A stretch of 64,000 nucleotides of DNA from NCBI RefSeq assembly GCF_003368325.1, contig NZ_CP031467.1, positions 2,294,001 through 2,358,000 of the forward strand. The letters are read 5' to 3'. The translations under genes and the position numbers were made by a program. Positions within the stretch are counted from its first letter, which is position 1. Each line of letters starts with the position of its first letter. Source of the DNA: Paraburkholderia caffeinilytica (GTDB lineage Bacteria; Pseudomonadota; Gammaproteobacteria; Burkholderiales; Burkholderiaceae). The notes beneath the pieces are model-generated. The model worked only from the letters and a program-made list of their open reading frames with translations. It was not told the DNA's origin and did no database searches. Shown one piece after another: positions 38,246 to 48,422 of this stretch.

Positions 38246-39043
38246 CTAGCCGTTCGCCTTCGCCACCGCTCGCGCGCCCAGCACCGGAATCAGATGCGCG
38301 CGATATTCGGCGCTCGCGTGCATGTCGGCGTTCAGGTCGGCATCGGGTACGGTTACCGCTCGCGCGGCCTCGGGCGTGAAATTCGCCGATAGCGCGCTTT
38401 CCAGCTCCGGCACGCGAAATACCGACGACGCCGCACCTGTCACCGCGACGCGCACGCCGTTCGCGAACTTCGCGACGAACACGCCGACCAGGGCAAACTG
38501 CGACGCCGGCTGGCGGAATTTCTCGTAGGCAGCGCGTTCGGGCACCGGAAACTCCACGGCCACGATCAGTTCGTCGGGCGCCAATTCCGTCTCGTACATG
38601 CCGACGAAGAAATCGCTCGAGGCAATCCGCCGCCGGTCCGTGACGATGGTTGCGTCCAACGCCATCGCCGCAGCCGGATAGCAGGCGGCCGGATCGTTGT
38701 TCGCGAGCGAGCCGCCGATAGTGCCGAGCGCGCGCACCTGACGATCGCCGATGTGTCCGGCGAGATCCGCGAGCGCCGGCAGCACGCGCCGAAGTCCGGC
38801 GTGATCGGCGACGTCCGCATGGCATACAGCGGCGCCGATCGTCACCTTGCCGGCGTCGACGGTGATCGATTTGAGCGCTGGAATCCGCGTCACGTCGATC
38901 AGTTGCGACGGCTGCGCGAGCCGCAGACGCATGGTGGGCAACAGGCTTTGTCCGCCGGCGATGAACTTCGCGTCACTGTCGGCAGCGATGGCTGCGGCGG
39001 CCGCTTTCGGATCCGCCGCGCGTTGATACTCGAATGAATACAT
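38246..39043 (-). CDS. coxM: Mo hydroxylase FAD-binding subunit (CoxM type)
   Basis: 265 residues. Both FAD-binding motifs of the family are present: AGGQSLLPTM near residue 30 and the GTIGGSLANNDPA block near residue 107. It passes electrons from the FeS subunit to a downstream acceptor. It is the third gene of the coxSLM order read from the promoter. Confidence 0.94.
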   Translation of the reverse strand: MYSFEYQRAADPKAAAAAIAADSDAKFIAGGQSLLPTMRLRLAQPSQLIDVTRIPALKSITVDAGKVTIGAAVCHADVADHAGLRRVLPALADLAGHIGDRQVRALGTIGGSLANNDPAACYPAAAMALDATIVTDRRRIASSDFFVGMYETELAPDELIVAVEFPVPERAAYEKFRQPASQFALVGVFVAKFANGVRVAVTGAASSVFRVPELESALSANFTPEAARAVTVPDADLNADMHASAEYRAHLIPVLGARAVAKANG

Positions 39044-39065
39044 GTCGAATGCTCCGCTCAGGATC

Positions 39066-41447
39066 TCAGTGGGGTTGCTTGGCCGCGTGGATCGCGGACC
39101 ACACGCGATGCGGCGTTGCCGGCATTTGCAGATCGGTTACGCCGAGCGGCGCGAGCGCGTCCAGGATGGCGTTGATGACCGCGGGTGGCGAGCCGATCGC
39201 GCCTGCCTCGCCGCAGCCTTTCACGCCGAGCGGATTGTGTGTGCACGGTGTGCCCTTCGCGGTTTCGACCGTGAAGTTCGGCAGATCGGACGCATGCGGC
39301 ATCGCGTAGTCCATATAGGAGCCGGACAGCAACTGACCGCTCTCGTTGTCGTACACGCAGCGCTCCAGCATCGCCTGTCCGATGCCCTGGGCGAGCCCGC
39401 CATGCACCTGGCCTTCGACAATCATCGGATTGATCACGTTGCCGAAATCGTCGACCGCGGTGAACTGCTGGATGCGGCAGACGCCTGTCTCCGGATCGAC
39501 CTCGATCTCGCAGATGTACGAGCCGGCCGGATACGTGAAGTTGCTCGGATCGTAGAACGCGCTTTCTTCGAGGCCCGGTTCGAGCACGTTGAGCGGATAG
39601 TTGTGCGGCACATACGCCGCGAGCGAGATGTCGGCAAATGCTTTGGTGCGATCGGTGCCGGCAACGCGAAACACGCCGTCCTTGAACTCGATGTCTTCCG
39701 CTGCGGCTTCCAGCAGATGCGCGGCGATTTTCTTCGCCTTCGCTTCGATCTTGTCGAGCGCCTTCATGATCGCCGAGCCGCCGACCGCAATTGAGCGCGA
39801 GCCGTACGTGCCCATGCCGAACGGAATGCGCCCGGTGTCGCCATGAACGATCTCCACGCTTTCCAGCGCGATGCCGAGCCGGTCCGCGACCACTTGCGCA
39901 AAGGTTGTCTCGTGCCCTTGACCGTGACTGTGGGAGCCGGTGAACACCGTGACCGAACCTGTCGGATGCACGCGGATCTGGCCGACTTCGAAGAGTCCGG
40001 CCCGTGCGCCCAATGCGCCGGCAATGTTCGACGGCGCCAAACCGCAGGCTTCGATGTAGCACGAGTAGCCGAGGCCACGCAGCTTGCCGTTCTTTTCGGA
40101 TTCCTGCCTGCGCGCGGCAAAGCCTTTCACATCCGCGAGTTCGAGCGCGCGGTTCAGCGTGGTCTCGTAGTCGCCGGTATCGTAGGTGAGGCCGACCGGC
40201 GTGGCATACGGAAACGTGCGGATGAAGTTGCGGCGGCGGATTTCCGCGGGATCGAGCTTCATCTCACGTGCTGCGGTTTCGACCAGACGTTCGACCACGT
40301 ACGTCGCTTCCGGACGGCCCGCGCCGCGGTAGGCATCGACCGGGACGGTGTTGGTGAAGACCGCTTTCACCTCGGCGTAGATGGCGGGTGTCGCGTACTG
40401 GCCGGCGAGCAGCGTCGCGTAAAGGATGGTCGGCACGCTCGAGGCGAAGGTCGACAGATACGCGCCCATGTTGGCGATCGTATGAATGCGCATCCCGAGG
40501 AACTTGCCGTCGGCGTCCATCGCCAGTTCGGCCTTGGTGACGTGATCGCGGCCGTGCGCATCGGATACGAACGCTTCCGAGCGTTCGGCGGTCCATTTGA
40601 CCGGACGGCGAATCTTCTTCGAGGCCCACGTGAGCGCGACGTCTTCGGCGTAGAGGAAAATCTTCGACCCGAAGCCGCCGCCGACATCCGGCGCGACGAC
40701 GCGCAGTTTCGATTCCGGCAGAGACAGCACGAAAGCGGCCATCAACAGGCGTTCCACGTGCGGATTCTGATTCGCGACGTAGAGTGTGTAGCTGTCGTCC
40801 TGCACCGAATAGCTCGCGTTGACCGCGCGCGGTTCGATCGCATTCGGGATCAGACGGTTGTTGACGATGTCGAGCGTGGTGACGTGCGCGGCCTTGGCGA
40901 AGGCGGCGTCGGTCGCGGCTTTGTCGCCGTGGCCCCAGTTGTAGCAGACGTTGTCCGGCACTTCGTCGTGAACCGCGGCCTGGCCTGGATCAGACGCGTG
41001 CGCGGTGTCGACCACGGCCGGCAGCACGTCGTAGTCGACCTCTATCAGTTCGGCCGCGTCTTTCGCGGCCTTGATCGAATCGGCGATGACGAGCGCAACT
41101 TGATCGCCGACATGACGCACTTTCGTATGCGCAATGATCGGATGCGGCGGCTCGTTCATCGGCTTGCCGTCTGTGCTGTGGATCAGCCAGCCGCACGGCA
41201 GTCCGCCGACGTTGTCCGCGGCCATGTCCGCGCCGGTGAAGATCGCGACGACGCCGGGCGACTGTTTCGCGGCGGCGGTGTCGATGCTGTTGATTTTTGC
41301 GTGTGCGTGCGGCGAGCGCAGGAATACCGCATAGGTTTGCTGCGGCAGGACGATGTCGTCGGTGTACTGACCGTTGCCGGTGAGGAAACGATAGTCTTCC
41401 TTACGTTCGACGGAAGTACCGATGAGGTGGGTGTCGGGTGCGTTCAT
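39066..41447 (-). CDS. coxL: Molybdenum hydroxylase large subunit, form II CoxL-like
   Basis: 793-residue Mo-binding subunit. MoCo segments include [23 protein letters not shown] and the [14 protein letters not shown] block with the catalytic Glu. The active-site loop reads AYRGAGR (372-378), the form II/OMP motif, not the AYxCSFR loop with the Cu-binding Cys of true form I CO dehydrogenase. Substrate is therefore open: CO, an aldehyde or an N-heterocycle are all possible. The complete accessory gene set suggests an active enzyme. Confidence 0.94.
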   Translation of the reverse strand: MNAPDTHLIGTSVERKEDYRFLTGNGQYTDDIVLPQQTYAVFLRSPHAHAKINSIDTAAAKQSPGVVAIFTGADMAADNVGGLPCGWLIHSTDGKPMNEPPHPIIAHTKVRHVGDQVALVIADSIKAAKDAAELIEVDYDVLPAVVDTAHASDPGQAAVHDEVPDNVCYNWGHGDKAATDAAFAKAAHVTTLDIVNNRLIPNAIEPRAVNASYSVQDDSYTLYVANQNPHVERLLMAAFVLSLPESKLRVVAPDVGGGFGSKIFLYAEDVALTWASKKIRRPVKWTAERSEAFVSDAHGRDHVTKAELAMDADGKFLGMRIHTIANMGAYLSTFASSVPTILYATLLAGQYATPAIYAEVKAVFTNTVPVDAYRGAGRPEATYVVERLVETAAREMKLDPAEIRRRNFIRTFPYATPVGLTYDTGDYETTLNRALELADVKGFAARRQESEKNGKLRGLGYSCYIEACGLAPSNIAGALGARAGLFEVGQIRVHPTGSVTVFTGSHSHGQGHETTFAQVVADRLGIALESVEIVHGDTGRIPFGMGTYGSRSIAVGGSAIMKALDKIEAKAKKIAAHLLEAAAEDIEFKDGVFRVAGTDRTKAFADISLAAYVPHNYPLNVLEPGLEESAFYDPSNFTYPAGSYICEIEVDPETGVCRIQQFTAVDDFGNVINPMIVEGQVHGGLAQGIGQAMLERCVYDNESGQLLSGSYMDYAMPHASDLPNFTVETAKGTPCTHNPLGVKGCGEAGAIGSPPAVINAILDALAPLGVTDLQMPATPHRVWSAIHAAKQPH

Positions 41448-41457
41448 CGTCGGCTCC

Positions 41458-41976
41458 TCAGGCGGTGGCTGGCGCAGTGGCCGCGGCGGTGGTATTGGCC
41501 GTGCCGGAGGACTTCATGCCTGCGGCGCCTTCGAGCACTGCTTTGACGATGTTGTGATATCCCGTACAGCGGCAGAGATTGCCGTCGAGCTCGGCACGCA
41601 CGTCGTCGCCGGTGAGGTCGGGCTGACGCTCGACGAGCGAGACTGCGCTCATCACCATGCCGGGCGTACAGAAACCGCACTGCAGACCGTGGCAGTGTTT
41701 GAAGGCGGCTTGCATCGGGTGCAGGGCGCCGTCCTTGGCGAGTCCTTCGATGGTGGTGATGTTTGCGCCTTCCGCCTGCACCGCGAGGATGTTGCAGGAT
41801 TTGATCGCGCGGCCGTTCAGATGGACGGTGCACGCGCCGCACTGGGCGGTGTCGCAGCCGATGTGCGTTCCGGTGAGGCGCAGTTGATCGCGAAGGAACT
41901 GGACAAGCAGGGTGTTGGGGTCGATTGAGGCGCTGATGGGCGCGCCGTTCACCGTCAGACTGATGCTGATCGCCAT
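41458..41976 (-). CDS. coxS: Mo hydroxylase 2Fe-2S subunit (CoxS type)
   Basis: 172 residues. The N-terminal plant-type 2Fe-2S cluster uses Cys41, 46, 49 and 61 ([10 protein letters not shown] ... SC). The second cluster uses Cys100, 103, 135 and 137 (CGFC ... CRC). The C-terminal 20 residues are Ala/Thr-rich. A clear AAGGAGA ribosome-binding site precedes the ATG. It is the first gene of the operon; the promoter should lie in the 42.0-42.2 kb gap before repeat copy B. Confidence 0.95.
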   Translation of the reverse strand: MAISISLTVNGAPISASIDPNTLLVQFLRDQLRLTGTHIGCDTAQCGACTVHLNGRAIKSCNILAVQAEGANITTIEGLAKDGALHPMQAAFKHCHGLQCGFCTPGMVMSAVSLVERQPDLTGDDVRAELDGNLCRCTGYHNIVKAVLEGAAGMKSSGTANTTAAATAPATA

Positions 41977-42079
41977 GAAGTTGTCTCCTTATGGGGTGAA
42001 ACCGGACCTTTGTTTTTTCCTGCCTTCAGCTGCCTGCTCGTGGGGTCCGATTAGGGTGCTGCGGGTTTGCGGTTTTTTT

Positions 42080-42187
42080 ATGGGTCTGCCGAAAAGTAAA
42101 GCACAAATTGCCTGGGGGCGCTATTGGGTTGTGTGCCTGCTCGGCGGGTTCTTGTTGGGGGGGCTTATCGTGTTTGCTTTTTCTTGA
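42080..42187 (+). CDS. Possible 35-residue membrane peptide
   Basis: The peptide begins MGLPKSKAQIAW and continues with one long hydrophobic segment (VVCLLGGFLLGGLIVFAF). It starts within a T-rich, GC-poor patch with no good ribosome-binding site. It lies between coxS and repeat copy B on the opposite strand. It could be a real small membrane protein or chance. Confidence 0.25.
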   Translation: MGLPKSKAQIAWGRYWVVCLLGGFLLGGLIVFAFS

Positions 42188-42230
42188 TGTGGGTTTTGGG
42201 GTTTTCTTGATCGGTTTTTTGTCTGTGTTT

Positions 42231-43202
42231 CTGGATTTTGTGCCTTTCCTTGAATTGTTAGTGGTCTATTAGTGTCGCCCCTGTGCGGGGCAGGCACTTA
42301 CTTCTCTTTGCCGCCGCAAAGAGAAGTAAGCAAGAGAAAGCGGCTCACACCGATCCTGCTAAGCGGGCGCCTCTGTTTGCACAGGGTAGTGGTGCATCTG
42401 GAATCGGTGCTCGCGCCCCTGCCTGCGCTGGTGACAAGGGAGTCATACTTCCGGCGGCGCTGCGCGCGCCGAAGAGCACCTCATAAAACCACCCGCTACG
42501 TTTCGCACTCGCGTTTCGCGACCGTGTAGTGGCTCGTCATTGCACCGCCATCACAATCGTCACCGCCACCGCCACCGCCACCGCCACCGCCACCGCCACT
42601 GCCACCGCCACTGCAAGTGCAAGTGCAAGTGCGCCTGCAACCGCGACTGCGACTGCGATTGCGATTGCGATTGGAAGGGTAGCTGCGGTTGTGGTTGCGA
42701 CTTTGGTCGTGGTGGTGATTGTGACTGGGGTTGGGACGATGATTGCAGCACGCCGGCAGATCATTTGAAGTGGGGGTTTCCGGGGTGAGGGCGGAGGCGC
42801 GTCGCCGAGGCGAAGCCGATGGCTCCACCAAACCCAAACGAAGCCGCTGGTTTCCCATGCAGCCCCGTCCGCGACGCACGCAGTGCGGAGTGGGAGCTGA
42901 TGAGTCCCTTGTCACTAACGCCAGAAGGTGCGAGGGCACGGATTCCAGATGCACCACTACCATGTGCAAACAAAGGTGCCCGCTTAGCATGAGCGGTGTG
43001 AGCCGCTTTCTCTTGCTTACTTCTCTTTGCGGCGGCAAAGAGAAGTGAGTGCCTGCCCCGCACAGGGGCGAACGCTAATAGACCACTAGCAATTCAAGGA
43101 AGGGCACCAAATCCCGATCAAGGAAAGGCACCAAATCCCGATCAAGGAAAGGCACGAAAGCCAGATCAGGGAAAGACAACACCATAAGCACAAGAACAAC
43201 AA
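42231..43202. repeat. Inverted-arm repeat element, copy B (about 0.97 kb)
   Basis: Direct-orientation copy of the element at 33372-34343 and almost identical outside the variable parts. Differences: fewer CACCGC and GCAAGT units, more GCGATT-type units, and one extra 24-bp terminal unit on the right (43100-43125 area). Inverted arms are about 42231-42450 and 42893-43165. It contains no gene I would call. Confidence 0.92.
42561..42630. repeat. Central hexamer array of copy B
   Basis: About 9 CACCGC-type units (two read CACTGC) followed by 3 GCAAGT units. The next block has extra GCGACT/GCGATT hexamers relative to copy A. Confidence 0.93.
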
Positions 43203-43308
43203 TCGCCGCGCAGCCAAAAACACGCCGAGCAGGCACCCAGCTCAAGCAATCCCCACCACCCCAGGCAACCAGACAACAAAACACGCCGCAGGCAAAAAAA
43301 CAAACCCT

Positions 43309-44700
43309 TTATTTCGCCAACCTGGAATGCCGCCGCGAATACCCAAAATAAACAACCATCCCGATCAGCAACCAAACCACAAACGCCACCCAGGTGACCA
43401 CCTGCAGATTAACCATCAAAAACAGACACGAGGCGACAGCCAACACCGGCACCACCGGCACACCAGGACACCGAAATGCCCGCGGCAACTCCGGATGCGT
43501 TTTCCGCAAGACAAGCACCGCAATCGACACCATCGAAAACGCGGCCAACGTGCCGATATTGATCAGCTCAGCCAGCACATTCAATGGCACCAGCGCACCA
43601 ATCAGCCCAAAGAAAATCCCCACGAGCCACGTCGTAAAAAACGGCGTAGCAAACTTCGGATGAACACGCGAAAGCCGCGCCGGCAACAAACCATCCCGTG
43701 ACATGGCGAAGATCACCCGCGTCTGGCCATACGCCATCACCAGAATCACCGTCAGCATGCCCAGCACGGCGCCAAGGTCGATAAAGCCCGCCACCCATTT
43801 CTGCCCCGCCACCTGCAACGCGTAAGACACCGGATGCGAAATGTTCGCGAACTGCGCGGACGGCACGATTCCGGTGACCACGGCGGCCACAGCAACGTAC
43901 AACACCGCGCACACGCCCAGCGACGCAATGATCCCGATCGGCAGATCGCGCTTCGGATTCTTCACTTCCTCCGCGGCGGAAGACACCGAATCGAACCCGA
44001 TGAACGCGAAGAACATCACCGCCGCCGCGCCGAACACGCCATTCCAGCCATTCGGCATGAACGGATGCCAGTTCGCCGGCGTTACATGGAAAACGCCCAC
44101 GCCGATCACGAGCAGCACCACGATCACCTTGATCGCCACCATGATGTTGTTGATTCGCGCGGATTCACGCACGCCGAGCGACAGCAGCGCCGTGATCGCC
44201 ATCATCACGAGGAAGGCGGGCAGGTTGAACCATGTCTCGTGCCCCGGCAAGGCGCCCGGCGCCGCCGTTAGCGCAACCGGCAAGCTCACGCCGAAGCCCG
44301 ACAGCAGCGATTGCAGATAGCCCGACCAGCCGACCGACACCGCCGACGTCGCCAGTCCATACTCGAGCATCAAGTCCCAGCCGATGATCCAGGCGGCCAG
44401 TTCGCCAAGCGTCGCGTACGAATACGTGTAGATGGACCCCGCGACCGGAATCGTCGATGCGAACTCCGCATAGGCAAGTGCGGCGAAACCGCAGGCCACC
44501 GCCGCGATCAGGAACGACACCATCAGCGCCGGGCCGGCCTGAACGGCGCCCGTGCCGGTCAGCACGAAAATGCCGGTGCCGATAATGGCGCCGACGCCGA
44601 GGAACGTCAGGTCGAGCGCGCCGAGCGCTTTCTTCAAGCCGGCGTTCTGAGCGCTCGAGGCGATCATGTGCTCGACACTCTTTTTGCGAAACAGGGACAT
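43309..44700 (-). CDS. APC-superfamily amino-acid permease (CAT/YfnA-like)
   Basis: 463 residues, about 12 transmembrane segments. The amine-binding helix 1 carries GVGAIIGTGIFVLTG, and helix 6 has FFAFIGFDSVSSAAEEVKNPKRDLP. Both are hallmarks of the cationic amino acid transporter branch. Substrate is probably a basic or neutral amino acid. It starts with a polar, cytosolic N-terminus and is a single gene; it ends about 100 bp from repeat copy B. Confidence 0.9.
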   Translation of the reverse strand: MSLFRKKSVEHMIASSAQNAGLKKALGALDLTFLGVGAIIGTGIFVLTGTGAVQAGPALMVSFLIAAVACGFAALAYAEFASTIPVAGSIYTYSYATLGELAAWIIGWDLMLEYGLATSAVSVGWSGYLQSLLSGFGVSLPVALTAAPGALPGHETWFNLPAFLVMMAITALLSLGVRESARINNIMVAIKVIVVLLVIGVGVFHVTPANWHPFMPNGWNGVFGAAAVMFFAFIGFDSVSSAAEEVKNPKRDLPIGIIASLGVCAVLYVAVAAVVTGIVPSAQFANISHPVSYALQVAGQKWVAGFIDLGAVLGMLTVILVMAYGQTRVIFAMSRDGLLPARLSRVHPKFATPFFTTWLVGIFFGLIGALVPLNVLAELINIGTLAAFSMVSIAVLVLRKTHPELPRAFRCPGVPVVPVLAVASCLFLMVNLQVVTWVAFVVWLLIGMVVYFGYSRRHSRLAK

Positions 44701-44992
44701 TGGCGGTGGGTCTCCAGTAGTGCACGCGTCTTGCGCGCCGAATGTCGGGGAAACCCGCGATTTTAACGGATGCCCGCCTCTGCACCATTTTGGGACAGTG
44801 TTTTTGGCGTCTGACGGCAGGGGGGAAACGCCTGACGGAGGCGATTTGAATGTGGGGTTTGTCCGGGCACAACACGCGGCGGAAAGGCTTCCGCGCGCTC
44901 CACGCCCAATCGGGTGGGGTCGCGCTCTTGCGAGCGCGTCCGCGTGGTCGGACGCAAGCCGGACGTTATTCAGCGATCTCAGAAAGAGAACG

Positions 44993-45649
44993 TCAGCCGG
45001 CCATCGCCGGATTCAGATCGACGAGGCGGTTGCTCATCACATAGAAGGTCAGCTCGGCGTTATTGCGGAGCTTCATTTTCTCGAGCAGCCGGGTGCGGTA
45101 CACGCTGACCGTTTTCACCGACAACGATAGCGTCATGGCGATATCCGTCAGCCGTTTGCCGGATGCGAGCATGCACAGCGTCTGGTATTCGCGATCCGAG
45201 AGCTTTTCGTGCGGCAATTGTTCGCCGTCGAAGGAGACGTAGTCCGCCAGCGCTTCGGCCATGGCCGGGCTGACGTATTTGCGGCCCGCCGCGACCTGCT
45301 GGATCGCGCCGATCATCTGCGCGGCGTCGACGGTCTTCGACAGGTAGCCGGCAGCGCCGGCCTTGAGCGCGCGCACGGCATATTGATCCTCGCGGTACAT
45401 CGAGAACATCAGCACGGCCACACGCGGCGCTTTGCGTTTCAGACGCTTGAGCACTTCGACGCCATTCATGTCCGGCAGCGAAATGTCGAGCAGCACCACG
45501 TCATAGCAGTGTTGGGCAACGGCCTCGAGCGCTTCGGCACCGCTTTCCGCTTCGGTGACTTCGCGCGCCACGCCGCGGTCGAGCAGCAACTGGCGGACGC
45601 CTTGGCGAACCACCGCATGGTCGTCGGCGAGCAGGATGCGCAAGCTCAT
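44993..45649 (-). CDS. LuxR/NarL-type response regulator
   Basis: 218 residues. Receiver domain with Asp9-Asp10 and phosphoacceptor Asp55 (VVLLDISLPDMNG), Lys in YLSKTVD. C-terminal LuxR helix-turn-helix: LSDREYQTLCMLASGKRL then LSLSVKTVSVYRTRLLEKM. Its gene starts 10 bases after the kinase gene, so the two form an operon and a probable partner pair. Confidence 0.9.
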   Translation of the reverse strand: MSLRILLADDHAVVRQGVRQLLLDRGVAREVTEAESGAEALEAVAQHCYDVVLLDISLPDMNGVEVLKRLKRKAPRVAVLMFSMYREDQYAVRALKAGAAGYLSKTVDAAQMIGAIQQVAAGRKYVSPAMAEALADYVSFDGEQLPHEKLSDREYQTLCMLASGKRLTDIAMTLSLSVKTVSVYRTRLLEKMKLRNNAELTFYVMSNRLVDLNPAMAG

Positions 45650-45659
45650 GACGGCGTGC

Positions 45660-46496
45660 TCACGATTGCAGCGCGCGACGCTCGGCGCCTGGTGCGCTCG
45701 CCAGCATCGCGTCCCACGCAAAGCGCGCCTGCACGAGCGTGCCGCGCGACTCGTTGCCGCTGTCGCTGCGGCGTGAACCGATTCGCCGGGCGCTGATCCG
45801 CAGTGTGCCGTCGAAGGCGGCGCAGCGGGCCTGCATGCCGCTCAGGCCGAAATGACCGCGACGGCTGCGGACGGCGCGCGTCAGGCCGATGCCGTCGTCG
45901 CTGACAATCAGCGTCAGGTGACGGCGGCCCGTTTCGATCCGCACGTCGGCGGATTCGGCGCGCGCATGCTTGGCAATATTGTTCAGTGCTTCCTGGGCGA
46001 CCCGGAATACGGCCAGTGCCGCGTCGGTGGGCAGGCGCGTGAGCCGCACGTCGGCGGCGCAGACGAAACTCGTGCGCAGGTTCGTGCGCGTGGCGAAGTC
46101 GCCGGTCCATTGCGCCAACGCCCCGACGATGCCCGCTTCGAGCGACGGTGCGTGCAATTCCGCGACGGCCTGCCGGCTGGCGGCGCACACGGCGTCGAGC
46201 GAGCGATTCGCAACGGCAAGCGCGGCCGCGCACTGCGGCGGCGCATCGGCGGGCAGCCAGGTTTCGACGCCGGCAAGGGCGAAACGCGTCGCGGTCAACT
46301 CGGCACCGACGCCGTCGTGCAGTTCGCGCGCCACATGGCGGCAGGCCGCTTCCTGCGCCTGCACGAGCTCGGTCGACAGTTCGCGCACGCGGGCGCGCAG
46401 TTGCGCGAGTTCGCGCTCAGCGGCGGACGGCGGCGCGGCGTGTGCAAGTGAAGGCGGAATGTGAGCGCTAAACGGGACGACGGTCGACGTATCCAT
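45660..46496 (-). CDS. Sensor-less NarX-type histidine kinase (HisKA_3)
   Basis: 278 residues. A short coiled coil precedes the HisKA_3 box RHVARELHDGVGAEL with His60. The ATPase domain has FRVAQEALNNIAKHARA and VSDDGIGL. There is no transmembrane or recognised sensor domain, so it is a cytosolic kinase whose input must come from another protein or a ligand of the N-terminal helix. It is the first gene of the operon with the response regulator. Confidence 0.88.
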   Translation of the reverse strand: MDTSTVVPFSAHIPPSLAHAAPPSAAERELAQLRARVRELSTELVQAQEAACRHVARELHDGVGAELTATRFALAGVETWLPADAPPQCAAALAVANRSLDAVCAASRQAVAELHAPSLEAGIVGALAQWTGDFATRTNLRTSFVCAADVRLTRLPTDAALAVFRVAQEALNNIAKHARAESADVRIETGRRHLTLIVSDDGIGLTRAVRSRRGHFGLSGMQARCAAFDGTLRISARRIGSRRSDSGNESRGTLVQARFAWDAMLASAPGAERRALQS

Positions 46497-46861
46497 GACT
46501 TTCCCTCTCAGGAAGCAGTGTTAACGGCGAAGCGGATGCGCATCGGCGGCGCGAAGACAAAAGAACGCATGCGAGTCTCTGGCCTCCAGGAATGTGCTTT
46601 ACACGTTGTGCGCGACGGACAAATCGCTACGGTGCGGCGTAACGAAATTTACATTCAGTAACAATATCGTTGTGTCATGACCGACATGTTAAACCGACCG
46701 ATCATGCGCCGGGATAATATCTTAAAAAAAGAAAAAATTCAGACGCACCAAGGGTTAGCGCCTATATTTCGCGTGATGGTTGATGTTTGGCGGCGACATG
46801 TTTGTAGGAATAATGCTGACGCCAAATGTTAGGACAAGCGCCCTGATTTGTAACTGGGCAA
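46497..46861. other. A/T-rich intergenic region upstream of the kinase gene
   Basis: Markedly lower GC than the surroundings (for example the A run near 46725). It probably holds the promoter of the kinase/regulator operon. No gene seen. Confidence 0.5.
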
Positions 46862-46890
46862 AAAAAAGGAGCCCGAAGGCTCCTTTTTTG
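46862..46890. terminator. Bidirectional Rho-independent terminator
   Basis: Stem AAAAAAGGAGCC/GGCTCCTTTTTT around a 4-nt CGAA loop, 40 bp after the fpr stop on the minus strand. Confidence 0.92.
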
Positions 46891-46929
46891 CTGAGTACGC
46901 GGCGCCGGCCGCGAAATCTGAGCGTCCGC

Positions 46930-47700
46930 TTAGCCCACGAACGCCTTTTCGACCACGTAGTGACCCGGCGCGTTGTTGCTGCCTTCCTGGAAGCCCAGGT
47001 CGTCGAGCAGCTTGCGCGTGTCGCGCAGCATGTGCGGGCTGCCGCACAGCATCACGCGGTCGTCTTCGAGCGAGAAGCCCGGCACGCCGAGGTCGGCGAA
47101 CAGCTTTTCGGTTTCGATCAGTTCGGTGATGCGGCCGCGGTTCTGGAACGCTTCGCGCGTCACCGTCGGGTAGTACAGCAGCTTCTCCTGCACCAGCTCG
47201 CCCAGATGCTCGTGCGCCGGCAGGTGATCCGTGATGTATTCCTTGTACGCCAGTTCGTCGACGAAACGGCAGGTGTGCGTCAGGACCACGCGCTCGTAGC
47301 GGTCGTAAATGTCCGGATCTTTAATGATCGACATGAACGGCGCGAGACCCGTGCCGGTGGACAGCAGCCACAGCGTCTTGCCCGGCAGCAGGTTGTCGGC
47401 CATCAGCGTGCCGACCGGCTTCTTGCCGATCAGGACTTCGTCGCCGACCTTCAGGTGCTGCAAGCGCGACGTGAGCGGGCCGTCCTGTACCTTGATGCTC
47501 AGGAATTCAAGGTGCTCTTCGTAGTTCGCACTTGCAAGGCTGTAGGCGCGGATCAGCGGCTTGCCGTCGACTTCGAGGCCCACCATCGTGAACTGGCCGT
47601 TTTCGAAACGGAACGACGGGTCGCGCGTGCAGGTGAAGCTGAAAAGCGTATCGGTCCAGTGATGGACGCTCAGGACGGTTTGTGAGTTCAGGTTGCTCAT
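46930..47700 (-). CDS. fpr: Ferredoxin/flavodoxin-NADP+ reductase
   Basis: 256 residues from the Met at 47700. FAD-binding RAYSLASANYEEHLEF, NADP-binding LSTGTGLAPFMSII, MLCGSPHM and the C-terminal YVVEKAFVG are typical of bacterial class I FNRs. It shuttles electrons between NADPH and ferredoxin or flavodoxin and is often induced by oxidative stress. It is a single gene. Confidence 0.94.
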   Translation of the reverse strand: MSNLNSQTVLSVHHWTDTLFSFTCTRDPSFRFENGQFTMVGLEVDGKPLIRAYSLASANYEEHLEFLSIKVQDGPLTSRLQHLKVGDEVLIGKKPVGTLMADNLLPGKTLWLLSTGTGLAPFMSIIKDPDIYDRYERVVLTHTCRFVDELAYKEYITDHLPAHEHLGELVQEKLLYYPTVTREAFQNRGRITELIETEKLFADLGVPGFSLEDDRVMLCGSPHMLRDTRKLLDDLGFQEGSNNAPGHYVVEKAFVG

Positions 47701-48422
47701 GGCTTCTTGGATAGTGCGAAAACAAAGGCGGCCAGTCGTTTTAGCCGGCCGGCACGGCAAGGGCGATGCTGCGCTAACCCGAGATCGGGAATCACGCGCA
47801 ATCCGCTATTTTACCGCGCCCGCTGCCCGAGGGCGGTGGCGCGGCGGTTGAGCGTGGTGAAGCGGGTTACCGGACCTGGAAGCGTCGGCGCCGGTTACGG
47901 ATACGATCGGCGCCGCGAAGTACGCTGGCGTGGTTGCAGCCGCGCTTCGGCAAGGGTACGGCGATGGGCGAAAACCGCGCAGGGCGGCTGCCATCGGTTG
48001 TCCGGGATGCGCCGGATAGGCGCGCCGCGCGGGCAACATTTTCAGGATGATACCGAAACCCGCCGTGCGCCGCAGCATTGACCCTGCTAATAAAACTGGC
48101 AAAAGCGCGAGAGATCGGGGCAAAACGTGAGGGAAACGCGGTGGAGGGGAGGGAGATGCAGCCGCTTTTGTCAGTGGCTGCCTGCAACCTTTGGTTGGTA
48201 CACAGAAAAGGATTGATGGTCTGTTGAATCGCTGGAATCTCTTTCTGGGAAAGGCAGATGGCGTGTCATGTCGTGATTACTCCGAGTGACGCCCGGATGA
48301 GACTGCCATCACGCTGTCCGCCGCAATTTCATGCCGCGCAAAGCGCATTGCGTGTTGTGTTTTGAGAACGCCAAACGAGGAAATCGCAGCGGCGCTGAAC
48401 CGGACGCCGCGCCGAGGTTAAC
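47701..48422. other. Intergenic region between the EEP gene and fpr
   Basis: 722 bp with no gene I can support. It should contain the fpr promoter. Confidence 0.5.

Noticed and set aside
39066..41447. Form I (aerobic CO-oxidising) carbon monoxide dehydrogenase
   Set aside because: The active-site loop is AYRGAGR, lacking the Cys of the AYxCSFR signature.
33372..43202. Calling the cox region a composite transposon
   Set aside because: The flanking elements contain no transposase and no target-site duplication could be seen, so only the resemblance is reported.
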